A stretch of DNA of 64,000 nt from the NCBI GenBank assembly GCA_015039315.1, contig WIDE01000112.1:25826-89825 (forward strand), written 5' to 3'. The position numbers and the translations under genes were made by a program. The notes beneath the pieces are model-generated. The model saw nothing but the letters and a program-made list of their open reading frames with translations, had not been told where the DNA came from and did not search any database. Source of the stretch: Clavulina sp. PMI_390. Lineage: Eukaryota; Basidiomycota; Agaricomycetes; Cantharellales; Hydnaceae. Shown here piece after piece: positions 11,560 to 23,900 of the stretch; position 1 is the first letter of the stretch, and each line of letters opens with the position of its first letter.

Positions 11560-13202
11560 TCATGAATTACTTCGACGTACAGGATCGCCTAGGGACCAGT
11601 GCTCAGCACAAGTACAAGGCACAGTACGAGTGGAAGAAGCAAAGCTTTCAAAGGAGGGCTCCATCGCATCGGCAATGCAACTGGTCACTTCCAGTAGAGA
11701 TAGCCGGCTCCCCATTTTCTCTCGTATAGTGAGAGCACTAGAGAGCAGCTCTGCAACAATTATTGATATAGATGGGTCTCCTCCGGGAAGGACTAGGAGT
11801 GAAAGCTCCTCGAGGTTGGGGACTGAGAGATCAGGAGGCGTAGAGGTTCTGGAGAAGGGTCGGAGAGGGATAAGGAGGCTTCTCAAAACGCCGGCTGTGG
11901 AGCGAAGCTTGATAGTCTTCAATTTAGAGGACTTTTGAATCTGACACACGCACATGTCAATATGAGCTTACTGGACCCTGCGAAGACGGTAAACACATCC
12001 CATTACAAAGCACGCACCGTGTAGCGGAATATCCTCTGCCATGCTCTGCCTGTTGGCTCGAACCACGGCTGGTGGGTGATATCATCTTTTGCATCATCGA
12101 CATCCTCGCCTTCCACTACATCTGGCTCATAATCCTGGTATTTCATGTCATCCAAACTGAGATGTTCAAGATTCGGGGCATATATCTTGGACAAGAGGTT
12201 AATTAGGATTTGTCGTCCTGCTTGGGATGCCTCGAAACGTCTCAGATGGGCGAGCTTCTCGAAATGTGACGGCATGTTTCCGGGCCAGACCTCAATATCC
12301 ACCTTATGGATTGAGATATGCTCCAGCAGTGGGAAGCATTGGAGGATTTTTATCCACCAGTTCTCTCGGAGGTGGAATAGTGATGAAATCCGAAGATCCT
12401 TGAGGCTATTGGCCCGAGGGGGTCCCTCTAGCATAACGGAGTTTAGGTCCAGTTTGGACAAAGCCGGAAATGAGTACGCGGAGATGTCGATGGCTGATTC
12501 CATTTCGTCGATGTAATCAGCCACCACGCTTGAGTATAGAGACAAGGATCGAAGGGAAATAGAAGACATATGGTCCCCAAATATCGAGGAAAACGTCACA
12601 TTGCCGTCATCTACATCATGTACTGGGACCATCAGGCTTGAGATCCGGTGCGCAACGGAGAATGCTTCCCCTGAGTAGAGTCTCCGGGAGATGGTCAAAT
12701 GAACATCGTCCTTGCTCATTCGACTGTCGAGGGATCTGAGAAGCGGTATATTCTGAACAGGGATCGAGATCTGGTCCCAAACTCGCGGGAGAGCAAGACA
12801 CACATTATGCCAAGTTCGACAAACAAGGGAAACACTCGCTGCGATTGAGGCTGATGATATATCTGGGGATGAGTGGGCGGCAATCGAGAAGATCGCTGAG
12901 AGCACCTCAGTAGGCAGTGCGGAGATTGGGACCAGCATGGACCTAAGAACGTTTTGTCTCCCAACCAACTTCCTAACAAGTTCATCAATTTCGGATTTAA
13001 GAGACACGGCGGCTTTGAGACGTGCGCTGGCCTCTTGAAGCTTCCGCGATATATCATCGCAAGCTACATTTCGAAGGGTAGGAGGGTGAATACGAAGCGT
13101 AGGCACCGGCGCAGCCGCTTGAGAATCGGGAAATTTCAAGGCTACAACCTGCTGCAGCTCCTCTAACATCACTCCTAAAGCTTGCGCCAGAATATCGGTC
13201 AT
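11560..13202 (-). CDS. F-box protein with LRR-like C-terminus (copy 1 of tandem trio)
   Basis: Exons (minus): 12018-13202 and 11560-11940, 521 residues. An N-terminal coiled-coil-prone stretch (residues ~30-90, ending EIDELVRKLVGRQNVL) is followed by an F-box (PISALPTEVLSAIFSIAAH, ~92-110), the CRTWHNVCLALPRVW continuation, and degenerate leucine-rich repeats. F-box proteins link Skp1-Cul1 ubiquitin ligases to substrates. The start is the ATG at 13202; the frame is open upstream but only through a non-ATG codon. The 77-nt intron falls at the same place as in the two following paralogues. The C-terminus carries the PCTCAEH motif shared by the family. The substrate is unknown. Confidence 0.85.
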
Positions 13203-13513
13203 TGTGAGATACGTCGAAAAAGTCTCTGTTGCAGGGGACAGCACAGATTAGCTCAAGTTCAGTTGCTAGCGCCAATTGTTGTGGTGCTTCCCACGCCCTT
13301 TCCCCGTCATTCCAGGGTGCGGCGGCAAATTACTAAAAAAATCTCTGGTACGAGATAGCTTGTGCATCAAACACGGCCCAGAAATGCAAGAGATTAGAAA
13401 ATTTTTTATATTATGCAGAGCACAACACAGCAAATACATGATACAACTAAATACAGCTTCCCTCAGCAGTGACTGAGACCTTGTACTATGGGTAATCTTC
13501 CCCTAATCTTGCT
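13203..13513. other. intergenic between F-box copies 1 and 2
   Basis: This ~310-bp spacer holds the promoter of copy 1 and the 3' UTR of copy 2. Nothing else is seen in it. Confidence 0.5.
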
Positions 13514-15190
13514 TCAAGTTTGACTGTATGACACATATTGGGTCAAAGTCACCGCATACCGCAAAGGGTTCAAAGGTCGGTCTCCTGGGGTCCAGTGCTT
13601 ATCACAAGAACAAGGAATGATGCGAGTGGAAGAAGCGAAGGATTCAACAGGGGGACTCATCGCATCCGCGATGCAACTCGTTACCTCAAGCAAGGAGAGA
13701 CGGTTCCCCATCTTCTCCCGAGTAGCGAGGGTACTGGAGAGCAGCGTTGCAACGGTCTCTGACATGGATGGGTTCTCTCCTGGGATGATTAGGATGGATA
13801 GTTCCTCGAGGTCGCGCGATGGAAGGACAGGTGGTGCAGTCATTTTAGAGAAGGGTCGGAGAGGGATGAGGAGATTTCTAAGAATGCCTGCCGTTGATCG
13901 AAGTTTGATGACTTTTAACCTCCTCGACCGGACAATCTGATACACAGTCACCATCATGGTCAGCAAGCGTTTCATGCGGACAGTGGGCAAAATATCTCTG
14001 CAGATACGCACTATTTGGCGGAAAACCCTCTGCCATGTTCTCCCCATAGGCTCAGTAGGACTTCGCCGGGTGTTGGCGTCATCTCGGGCATCGTCAATGT
14101 CCTCACCAGCTTCCATATCTGGGAAAGTATCCTTGTATTTCATATCGTCCAAACTAAGATATGTTAGATCTGGGGCATCTATACAGGATAACAAATCCAC
14201 CTGGACCGGTCGTCCTACGTGGGACGCCTCGAAACGCCTCAGATGTGCGAGCCGCTCCAAAACTAAGAACATGTGTCGATGGAGTCCTACGGAATCCACC
14301 TTGTGAACTGATATATGCTCCAATTGTGGGAAACAGTGGATAACCCTCGTCCACCATATCTGTTGGAGGCGGGGAAGTGATGAAATTTGGAGGTGCTTTA
14401 GGTTGGTGGCTCCCGGGAAGCCCACTATAGGGATATCGCTTAGCTCTAATTTGGTTAGAGCCGGGAAGGAGTACTTGGAGAGGTCGATCCTCAGTTCCCT
14501 TTCGTTACTATCTGGGGCTGCTGCTCTCGGGAAAAGAGACAAGGACCGAAGGGAAGTAGAGCACTGTGTGTCTCCGAATAACGGAGCAAACATCGTATGA
14601 GGCTCCACAAGGCCGTCTATAATTAGACTCGAGACTCGATGGGCAAAAGAGAATGCTTCCGCTGGTCGAGATGTCGGGAAGATGGTTAGATGAATGTCGC
14701 CTCTGCTTATACGATTGTTCAAGGCATTGAGAAGCGGCACATTCTGAGGTGGAATGGAGATCTGGTCCCAAACGTGTGGAAGAGTGAGGCAAACATCGTA
14801 CCACCCTCGACAAACAAGGGAGAGATTTGCTGCGATAGAAGCAGAAGATAGTCCCGGAGAGGATCGAGAGGCTATCAAAAGGATCTCTGAAAGTATTTCA
14901 GCAGGTAACGCAAAAATGGGGACGACGAGGGAACCAAGGGCGTTTTGTTCCGCGACCAACATCGTAGCGAATTCGTCCACCTTGGACCTAAGAAAAACAG
15001 CAGCCACAATGCGCGATTTGGACTGTTGTATTCTCCGTGATATATCAAGGTAAGCTGTTTTTCGAGCGGCAGGAGGCTGGATGCGAAGTGTCGGCACCAT
15101 AGCTGCTTGGGAGTGGGAGAAATTTAAGGCTAAAACCTCCTTCAGACTACCCAGCATTGCCTCTAAAGTCTGGACTACGGGATCAGCCAT
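13514..15190 (-). CDS. F-box protein with LRR-like C-terminus (copy 2 of tandem trio)
   Basis: Exons (minus): 14012-15190 and 13514-13936, 533 residues. It has the same layout as copy 1: N-terminal helices, an F-box at ~90-110 (PIFALPAEILSEILLIASR), CRGWYDVCLTLPHVWDQISIP, leucine-rich repeats, then RSTAGILRNLLIPLRPF and the C-terminal PCSCDKH motif. It is the closest relative of copy 1, with long stretches of obvious identity such as VWDQISIP and LAHLRRFEAS. The 75-nt intron (13937-14011) is a multiple of three and has no stop in the coding frame, so an unspliced mRNA would simply add 25 residues. The C-terminus runs ~17 residues past the motif, longer than in copy 3. Confidence 0.85.
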   Translation of the reverse strand: MADPVVQTLEAMLGSLKEVLALNFSHSQAAMVPTLRIQPPAARKTAYLDISRRIQQSKSRIVAAVFLRSKVDEFATMLVAEQNALGSLVVPIFALPAEILSEILLIASRSSPGLSSASIAANLSLVCRGWYDVCLTLPHVWDQISIPPQNVPLLNALNNRISRGDIHLTIFPTSRPAEAFSFAHRVSSLIIDGLVEPHTMFAPLFGDTQCSTSLRSLSLFPRAAAPDSNERELRIDLSKYSFPALTKLELSDIPIVGFPGATNLKHLQISSLPRLQQIWWTRVIHCFPQLEHISVHKVDSVGLHRHMFLVLERLAHLRRFEASHVGRPVQVDLLSCIDAPDLTYLSLDDMKYKDTFPDMEAGEDIDDARDDANTRRSPTEPMGRTWQRVFRQIVRICRDILPTVRMKRLLTMMVTVYQIVRSRRLKVIKLRSTAGILRNLLIPLRPFSKMTAPPVLPSRDLEELSILIIPGENPSMSETVATLLSSTLATREKMGNRLSLLEVTSCIADAMSPPVESFASSTRIIPCSCDKHWTPGDRPLNPLRYAVTLTQYVSYSQT

Positions 15191-15527
15191 TGCAAGGTGC
15201 GTTGAAGCGTTTGCTGCTGCAAAGTGGGCGAGTTGGTGAAGCAGTCACTGAGTCAGTCAACTGTGTGGCGGTTCTCACGCTTTGCAGATCCCTCACCTTC
15301 ATGTAACCGCTACTAGGCCAGCAGTAAAGGAGTAAAATATCCACATTTTGACCGTATTAATACAGTTATGTCTTAGACGATACAAATAAGGGTCTTTCAG
15401 CACCACTCGGCCATGCTGTTCCTGCAAAGCGTGCGGCCGCACAATAATGGCGACGTGCAAAGTTCCACTCATCCGTGAAGATCGAAAAGCTCCTCTGAGA
15501 TGGGGAATTATCCGCCAAAATCTTACC
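15191..15527. other. intergenic between F-box copies 2 and 3
   Basis: A ~340-bp spacer with the promoter of copy 2 and the 3' end of copy 3. No further gene is supported. Confidence 0.5.
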
Positions 15528-17108
15528 TTATAGCGAGAACCCCACGTGCACATGCTCGGAACAAGAGCAAGGCACCGTTCTGGTTGACGCAGCCAGTGTA
15601 CTGAGCGTTGGGCCTACGGCATCCGCAATGCAGCTCGTCACCTCCAGCTGGGACAGCCGAGTACCTCGCCTCTCTCGGTCTGCAAGAGTATTGACGAGCT
15701 GAGCAGCAACAGCTTGAGAAGCCGACGGGTCAACTCCTGGAAGTATGAGCAGTGAAAGCTCCTCGAGCTGAGGGACTGGGAGATCAGCGGGCACGGGGGT
15801 CGTGGAGAACGGGCGAAGAGGGACGAGGAGGCTTCTTAGCACTCCTGCAGAGGATCTGAGTTTGATGGTCTTTAACCCCTTGGACTGAACAATCTATTGT
15901 AACCGAAACAAAGGTTAGACGAGATAACAGTAGAGGCGATTTGAGAAACGCACCGTTTCACGGTATATCCTTTGCCAAATTCTCCCCGCAGTGTCCATGA
16001 ATGATTCACGCTCATCTCGAGCGTCTTCAATGTCTTCACTGGTTGTACTGTCAGGGAATATATCCCCAAACATCATATCATCGAGCCCCAAATATGTCAG
16101 ATGTGGAGCATTGATGGTTGAAAGAACATCAGCAAGGACAAGTCTTGCTGCGCGAGTCGCATAAAAATGACTCAAGTGCTCTAGTACAGTCGTACGCGTC
16201 ATAACCGCACGTCCTGGTAGCTCTATATCGCATAAGGAGATCTGTTCTAGCATAGGAAATGACTCCATGATCTCGATCCACCAGGCCTTCTGGATCTGGT
16301 ACATTGAGGTTAGACGGAGGTGGGTGATGTTACTGGCGTCTATATTGCCGATAACAATGGCCCTTGTGAGCTCTAATTCCCTAAGAGCTGGAAATGCATA
16401 GTCGGACAGATCTATTGTTGGAGGTGTATCCCTCATATCAGGGTCATTGCAGATGATAGACAGAGCGCGAAGGGATAGCGAGCCCTCTGACTCCTTGAAT
16501 AAAGCGGAGAGGATGGACCCATGTGTTTCGGCATCATCGACAACCAGACTTGAGATTCGATGTGCGAGGAAAGCGGATTGTGCTAGCTCAGGTGCTTCAT
16601 AGATAGTTAGATTAAAGTTCTTCTCAGGCATTTGATCAGTTAGGCCTTTTAGCATCGGCGCCCTTCCCAAAGGGAGGGAAATATTTCCCCAGAGATCTGG
16701 AATACTGTGACAAATGTCATACCATCGGCGGCACACCAAGGTGAAGTGAGCCACTTCACATGCCCCCGCAGCTGAATCCGCGGCAATGAGAAATATCTCG
16801 GACAACAGCTCATTGGGTAACGCAGAAATGGGCGTCGCCAAGTTGGCGAGGGCTGCGTCCTCCGTAGTCAACGCACGGAAGATTTCATCGATCTTGGCTC
16901 GGAGGGAGAGAGCAGACGACAAACGCGCAGATATTTCTGCCCGCTTTTGTAATATAATGTCGTGGGTTACTTGTCGATTGGAAATGGGGTGGATGAGGAG
17001 TGTTGGAATAGTACTATTAGTAGGCAGTTCGGGTTCTTGAGATATGGGAGATAAGTGAATCAACCTGTCCAAAGACGCTTCTACTGATTCTATCAAGGGA
17101 TTCGGCAT
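15528..17108 (-). CDS. F-box protein with LRR-like C-terminus (copy 3 of tandem trio)
   Basis: Exons (minus): 15954-17108 and 15528-15893, 506 residues. The F-box lies at ~90-110 (PISALPNELLSEIFLIAAD), followed by CRRWYDICHSIPDLWGNISLP and leucine-rich repeats. Exon 2 restores the family C-terminus (RSSAGVLRSLLVPLRPFS, TSCIADA, PCSCSEH). It is more diverged than copies 1 and 2 and so is probably the product of an older duplication. The 60-nt intron sits at the homologous site. The start at 17108 (MPNPLIES) is the first ATG. A second open frame of ~180 codons overlaps its 5' end out of phase (17017-17568), but I do not believe it is a gene. Confidence 0.83.
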
Positions 17109-18108
17109 GAAGAAGGTCAAGGCGATCTTTTAACGTCCCCGATACCGAGAGCGCAGTTGACGGCGGATCTAGTTGGCCTCGAGGACCAACAAGCTCCACG
17201 TGAAGATTCCCACGCTTCCGAGTCCAATCATCGACACCTGCCACCGTACACACTCCGACCTCCCAAAAACCAGGACCAATTAAGCAGGTAGGGGTTACGC
17301 CGAAAGCATGCATATTTCCCTGACTACTGGGCTTCTCCGTTTCCCAGGACTCCTCCGGCCCACCAATGCCCACTGTGGCTCTAGCTCCTGCAACTGTGGT
17401 GAATTGTGAGCCAGGACAAGGAAGAGCCAGCGATTTGGTCCAAAATTTTCTCTCTGCTCTAGATGCCAGCGCAGGCCTGGCGAATGCAAGTGCTGAGAGG
17501 CATTCAAGACTTTTTCTAGCAGCCTCAGGCTCGACAATTTTTTTTATAGTGAGTACTGGCTCATCCACAGGACAGATATATAAACATATTCTGACCTAAA
17601 CTCAACTTAAGTCTTTTCCTATGATCTCCGTGATATGTTTTGAGCAACAGAAATATGAAGCTTTTTTTTATCACCTGCCTAACATGTTGCCCGCTGTCAC
17701 TAGTGTCCGCACCGCTACCGCCACAGTGAGCGACCAAAAACTTTCGACTTGATTCTGTTCTAGGTCGCAACCTGCAGTAGCTTTCTTTCGTTTTGTGTTC
17801 CCTTCACGCGAACAGCTAAGCACCCCATGACGTCATTGAGCAGTACCAGTCCTTTTCACTGGAACACATGTACCGATGGCTTGTATATCCCTTATAACCA
17901 TAACTTAGACGAGCTATTCGGCTCTCAGTTTTGGCCGTTGCGTCCTTCTAGACATCAACAGGCGTGCATGTCTCAGCGTGAAACCGCTAGGCACGTGCCG
18001 CGGTAATCGAATAGCTATTTAGCTTGAGGCCCAACCAGCGGACCTCAAAGTCATCCAGCTTTCTACGTCTTCCGTCTCTCCCGTTGTCCATATATCTTCC
18101 GCCAAGAG
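17109..18108. other. intergenic, divergent promoters
   Basis: This is about 1 kb between F-box copy 3 (minus) and the MYND gene (plus). It contains an unassigned minus-strand open frame (17017-17568) without family resemblance or a good start codon. Both promoters lie here. Confidence 0.45.
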
Positions 18109-19329
18109 ATGCCTCGCCCAAATCCCAAGTCTCGATCTCAAGGTTCTCACCAACGCGGCACATTGGCGTCGGCGGCGCAGTCAAGTGCCAATACCAAGGA
18201 CGGCTTGGACGAGGCCCTTATCATCGCCCAGCAGTATCAGTGCCAAAACTGTCTTGCGAGGCCAGAAAATAGTGAAGCCCTCAGCGTGTATGTTCTTCTT
18301 GCCCCGTACCCCAGTTACGTTTGTGCTAACAACCCGCCTCTTATGCCTCGGCAATAACGACATAACCTGGTCTGTTGGGGCTACGAAGTTGTGGGAAATG
18401 CAAGAAAGCGGGATATTGCAACTCCCAATGCCAATCGGCGGTAAGTTTGTAATAACAGACCCATGCGAATTGCTGCTGCTCTTTGAAGCTTGCGTATTCA
18501 CCCACATCCTTGCGCAGGACTGGAAATATCACAAGAAAATATGCAGAGAATTAGCCGCGTCCAGCGATGCGTTAGCTCGTGCTGTCGATGGGGACCCCAT
18601 GGATAAATGTAAGCAAGCAGGTTGCCATCGCCGTTTGTCCATACCCCGACCGTTTCCGTAATGACCATCCCTGCCCACAGCACTCGAAAAATGGACCTCC
18701 TTGCATACGGCCACAATCCAGATTATGAGTAGTCATGCTCTCTCACCAGTCATCGCCCCTGCTAAGTACAATGAGGTATGGCTCTAGCGAGATCTCATTT
18801 GATCGCAGCATCTCATTCAGCCATTTTGTGCTGCTAGAGAAATTCAGTCCTCCAAATCAAGGTTGAATTTCAGGGAACATTCTATGAAGACGTTACCGAA
18901 CGCTTTAAGTTTGTGGATGCTCAGGTTTGCTCTTTTGACGAGGTGCGGATAGTCGTATATTTCGTTTTCTGCGCTTGGAGAACTTGACAATTCTACTCAT
19001 AGCTTGACTCGGACCTTGGCAAGAACGGTAATAACTGGGTTTCGGACGAGTGTGGAACTTTGGGAAACCTATTGAAAGCTAATGCGGTTCAAGATCCCCG
19101 AGTTCGCTGGTTTACGGTCGTCATAGTCTGCGGGTAAGCAAAATCAGGCTTTTTTTCTTTCCCCTGAATACCAATATCCGTCACCTACAGGGATACTTCG
19201 AACGTTATGACTTGGGACACACCACGAATCTTATTCGAAATGCTTATGGCTCAGCCTCGACACCGTTGGAAAGAGCATCTTAAGTACTTGATCAATACTG
19301 GACAGCAAATCCCTCGTCGGCAATCCTAG
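18109..19329 (+). CDS. MYND-type zinc finger protein
   Basis: Seven exons (18109-18287, 18389-18440, 18518-18608, 18681-18775, 18838-18942, 19003-19133, 19191-19329) encode 263 residues. The MYND finger spans residues ~45-90 and is split over three exons: CQNC, then CGKC, GYCNSQCQ, and DWKYHKKIC, giving the full C4-C2HC ligand set. The rest (residues ~120-263) is a compact alpha/beta region with no recognised domain. MYND fingers bind proline-rich peptides, and in basidiomycetes many such proteins are of unknown role. The finger and frame continuity fix the splice sites. In exon 5 an alternative upstream AG was chosen because it restores the frame. Confidence 0.8.
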
Positions 19330-19941
19330 GTAACCTTCGGAATCTTAGCGAGCTATTGTGCTGGTGTTTCAGGCTGAAATGCGCTCAGTCATTATAGGGT
19401 ATATCCTAGCTGTAGTATGCCGCAATCAATCCGGGGATTCGCCTCGTGGTGCGCGTCTCATCCATCGGGTTGAGGGATTGTGACTATAAGTCTACATGTG
19501 CGGGATATGAGACACTGAGAGAGAACATATCCTTGCATCGAGAATGGTCCAAAAATACCGAGCCAGATGATCAATGGTGGATACACGGACTTAACAATTC
19601 AACCAACTACAGAAACGAGGGAGATTACACGTAACATGAGAAAATGCTAATGAGAACCAAGCAGAATGTGCTGTGAAAGAAAGGAAAAGCTCACAAGGAG
19701 CGTGAAGATGATAAAGTACAAAGAAAAAGAGAGGTTGCGATAATTGTTCAGGCGTTGTAATACAGATGCGAGTAACAGGCCTCCTCTCCTTCACAAGAAG
19801 GATTGGGAGGAGACGAAGGACAAAAAGCGAATAGGTGAATGGGAGCGGATTATTGGTATAACGATGACCTTGTGATGAAGCGGCGAAAATCCTTGCGAAA
19901 CCGAAAAAAGGCTGGGTGAGGAATTTAATGCTTGTTCCCGT
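19330..19941. other. convergent intergenic region
   Basis: This is the 3' flanking DNA of the MYND gene (plus) and the E2 gene (minus). No gene is supported. Confidence 0.5.
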
Positions 19942-20959
19942 CTAGTCGTCATCAATGCTACCAGCGTCGCTGATTTCTGCATCGTCTTCCTCCTCGTCCT
20001 CTTCCATACCATCGGCTGCTGGCGTCGGCTCGGTAGTGGTTGCTGGAGCACCCCCGGTGCGCTGACCGGGAGTGATCCCCTTGGCAGCATCAGCCTGAGC
20101 CGCAGTGGCGAAACGATTGACATATTCTGTGAGGACGGAGACGTATGAGAGTTAAGTATGTTAATTCGTCCCGAACATGTGAGGGCATGTATGAAGACGC
20201 ACGTTTGACTTTCTCCTCGTACTGTTTCGGTTCTCGCATTAGCAAGTTTGCTGCCTCTCCGTTCAGAGGGTCAGCTGGATTCGGGTAACGCAGAAGCTGT
20301 GGAAGGAACTGCTCGAAAATGTTGACCATGTCTAGATCACACCAAATCCACATTCAGGCCATGGCTCGCAGGAGGAGGATAAACACATAAATAAGGCTCA
20401 ACTCACCGAACATTGGGGACCAAGTTTGATTTATAACATCAAGGCAAACTGAGCCACTCCTAAGGAGATGAATGAAATTGACAGCATGATGATTAGCTCG
20501 GACGATCCGAAGAGCCCGTGTTTAAGAGCAAATGACTGACAGCTCATCGATGTTGGGGTGGAATATCTTGTTTATGAATCCGATACTTGGGCTTTTGTAT
20601 GGGTACTGCTCTGGGAGCTCAACATGGACGCGCCAGACGCCGCCTGCAAAGGGTGCTGGATAGTTGATGGTAGCGTTAACAGGGACGAAGAGAGACATAA
20701 GTGAATGGTTGGTCAGTATAAGCAAGGAGCTATTATATAGCTCAAGCATAGCGGCCCGACGTAGTGCTTACTTTCCTCGGGCCCCCTGAAGCGGACGTAG
20801 AACTCATACAGAGAATCGTTCACCAATTCCACATCGAAGTTGGAATCTGACATGCACCTACACATCGATGTCTGTGAGTATCTTCAGTTACTAGGATGTT
20901 TGTTAGCTTTCTCTTACAACTTCATCACATCTGTCTGCATTCGACGATTGGCCGGAGCG
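19942..20959 (-). CDS. ubc8: ubiquitin-conjugating enzyme E2, UBE2H/Ubc8 type
   Basis: Exons (minus): 20918-20959 (coding from at least the ATG at 20940), 20772-20857, 20541-20655, 20407-20459, 20203-20331 and 19942-20126. From the ATG at 20940 the protein has 196 residues. The UBC fold is complete: [30 protein letters not shown] with the HPN motif, and active-site Cys in [15 protein letters not shown]-terminal acidic tail ([10 protein letters not shown]) follows. Ubc8 in yeast drives degradation of fructose-1,6-bisphosphatase. The conserved segment APANRR before MQTDVMKL suggests a short upstream exon carrying the true start. I could not find a coherent one before the acceptor at 20960-20962, so the extreme N-terminus is open. 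Confidence 0.88.
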
Positions 20960-20962
20960 CTG

Positions 20963-23900
20963 TAATGGCGGCGGCGAAGGAATCAGGAATGCAGGACGCG
21001 TCTTATAGGGCCGAGGTACACTTATCATGTTGATTCCTATAGAGATCGGGAAATGTGCTGCTCAAGAAGGTTCAGAAGGTCGATGGTATTTGGCAGCCAC
21101 CCAGATGGCTGTTGAGGGATGTTTTCGCGAGCTTGCACTGTTATGGCCAATGTATTGTGCATTACCTCTGGTGGTCTATGCGGGTCTATCAGCTCCCACT
21201 TCTGGTTAGCGGGCTTGAGGAAACCGAAGTGCCGATCGCGGGATCTTTGGATTTTCGTGAATAAAAAACCTCTTTTATGCACCGCCAAGGCGACGAGCAG
21301 CAGCACATGGCCTCGCGCGGAAATCTGAGCATCATTGCAATTCCTTCAAATCTTCGATCATGCCCATTCTTTGCTGAGAGGCTAAGAATTATCGAATTCG
21401 AAACTATTCGCTCACTTGGGGCTACCATTCGTATAAGTGCACAAATCCGGATTCTCGGGCCAGGAAGTGGCCGAAGCAGGAATTGACGGAGTCGTATGCC
21501 CTTGGCTGATAGGTAGCCTAGCGACTTCCTCAGCGGGGTTCTGGCGCATCATCTGCGAGGATGGTTGGGCTGTCAGTTGGGACACGCGGCGAGAGACCGT
21601 TATTTGCGATGACGACAGTCAGCCAACTGTCACTGCGGCCTAACTCTGTCTCGGCCTTGGAAACGACCGCAGTCGGGAACCCTCGCTCCGATTTTGGCCT
21701 TTAGAGACCGCCATTAATACTAGAGCGCATATGTCCCCGCTATCATCTGCGTCTACTACCACCACCAAACGCAGACCACGTGGAACTGCTCTGATGACCG
21801 AGTCATTGTGGGATTGGAAATGTGTGAAGCGGGGTAGGAGCGGGGGATGAGGAAAGATGGGATCGCGTGCGTTTCATTTTGTTGCCATCGTAGCACCCGC
21901 GCGCATTCCTGTGCTTCTGTCGGGGCCGACTCGGGGGAGATCTCCACCCGCTTGCCAGTGCCAAAACGCTGAATACGTTACGTTACATGCCAGTGCACTC
22001 TGGACGTGAAACTTTTCTCGGGTCGGTGACTCTGAAGGCACAGGTAGCTCGTTCTGAATTGCGTTGACGTGGAAACTTCCTTGACATAGAAATCATGTAA
22101 TTGAGGCGATCGCTCTCTGTGAAGCTGGGACTATGCGTCCATCCATCAGCCGAACTACACCTCGGGCGCGTGGATCCCTGATAACCGATCCAGATGCTAT
22201 CTATTTCCAGTTCCCAGTTCTCAGATTTCCGCACAATCGAGATTTGCACATCTTTGTAACCCAAGATCAGCGAGGTCCTAATCGGTGAGTACAGGAGTCG
22301 GAAACAGATGGTTCCCCGGCACACCCCTTGGCTTCTGAGCCCCAACTCCACGAGGGAATGCAAGATTCATTGTGCTAACCTCTTCAGAATTCTCATTCAT
22401 GATCGGTCCAGTGGGTTGTTTATTGTAGCCGGCGGAATTATCTATCAAAACCCCCTAAAAATTAGGACCGCTAACCCTGGGCTAAAGGCCCTCGGATTCT
22501 ACCGTGTGCTTTGGCTATATCATTTCTACTCTGTGGTTCCGGATCTGTGTTTGAATCTAATAGGGTCATGGTGCAGCCACGTGAATTTGTTACCATTTGA
22601 GTATATCATTGGCTCTGAAGTGCTTGTCCGCTTCATCCCAAGCTGGAACTCAAGCGTGGCTGGTGGTGCTAACGCCGTTCATTCCAGAGCAATAATCCTT
22701 GCGTATATCCGCATGTATGAAAGCCCCTATCGATTTACCATGTGCGTGCATGTGAGTTGGGGCTGAAACGTCCCAACAATATACAATTTTATAGATAGAT
22801 GGACAACCACGTTGCTGCAATTAGCGTCGACGCCGACTCCTCTCATTTAACTTCGCATTGCCCCGCCTGCTAATTATGACGACCGGCAAAGGCGCCACAG
22901 TCGGCTTGCGCGCCACCGCCCCTCGGAGAGAGAGAGTGCAAGAGAAAAAGAGAGAGGCCGGAGTCTCGACAACGGGGAGAACCCTATCGTTAATATTATT
23001 CCGAGAATATCCTGAGACAGCCGCCCCTCGATCGAGTATGCCTCGTGTTGATGTTTGCAGAGTCTTGGAACAGTCTCCAGTATCTCGGTAGGCTGTCATT
23101 GTCGATCCGCGCTGCGACGACACTGACAAAAGAGAAAGGAGGAGGCTGGATGAAATATTTCTTTCCCTGCTTCCCTAAACCGCGTGTCATTCTGATACTG
23201 GATGGGCATATATTTTATTATTATTACGATACGATGAGACTGTCACACATCATTTTACGATGGTTCCCCGTGTGCGTGTGCGGCAGGGCTGCAGGGACGC
23301 GTAACGGCAACTCTTTAGACGGCTGATCGCCGACAAGACGGGCCGTCACGGATGAGCCTCAGCCTGTCAGCCACCTCGATCGCGGCGTGGTGAGGGGGAG
23401 CGCTGCTGAGAGAGAGTTTATCAGGATTGGCCATGCTCAAGGGAAGAGAGAGAGAGAGAGATGGGGTGGGACGGCGGTGTCGCAGGATGGGTTAGCGCGC
23501 ATGATGGGGATATATCATGCCCACCACCACCATCAGCCCACATGTATCATGCACCCACGACAGCCGGCGGAGCAGACGGACGGGAGCGAGGAAGGGAGAG
23601 ATATCCGTTTTGACATCTGTCTAGACCCTTGGTATATGTGTGTGAGTTTATAATTGATCAAAATAAATATTTTTCGAGCTGCTGCGCGGTTGTACCGGCG
23701 GGGAATAAGTGAGTGTGTCTATCTGTCATTGAGCGGCTCTGCCGAGTAAGACCAGGGGCTCCAATGGCCGAGCCGGAGAGCCAGAAAATCCATCTTTTTT
23801 TTCTGTTGGCAGTGAAGACAAATAAGCCTGGAAGAAGAACACATACTTTGATAGACACAGAAACCTGGGCTCTCCTTTTGATAGAAAAGAAAATCTATTC

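Noticed and set aside
17017..17568. 183-codon open minus-strand frame overlapping the 5' end of F-box copy 3
   Set aside because: It starts with GTG, overlaps a real gene out of phase and shows no domain or splice-supported extension.
22308..22766. 152-codon plus-strand ORF in the gene-poor region
   Set aside because: Mixed composition with no recognisable domain, no splice context, and other frames equally open nearby.
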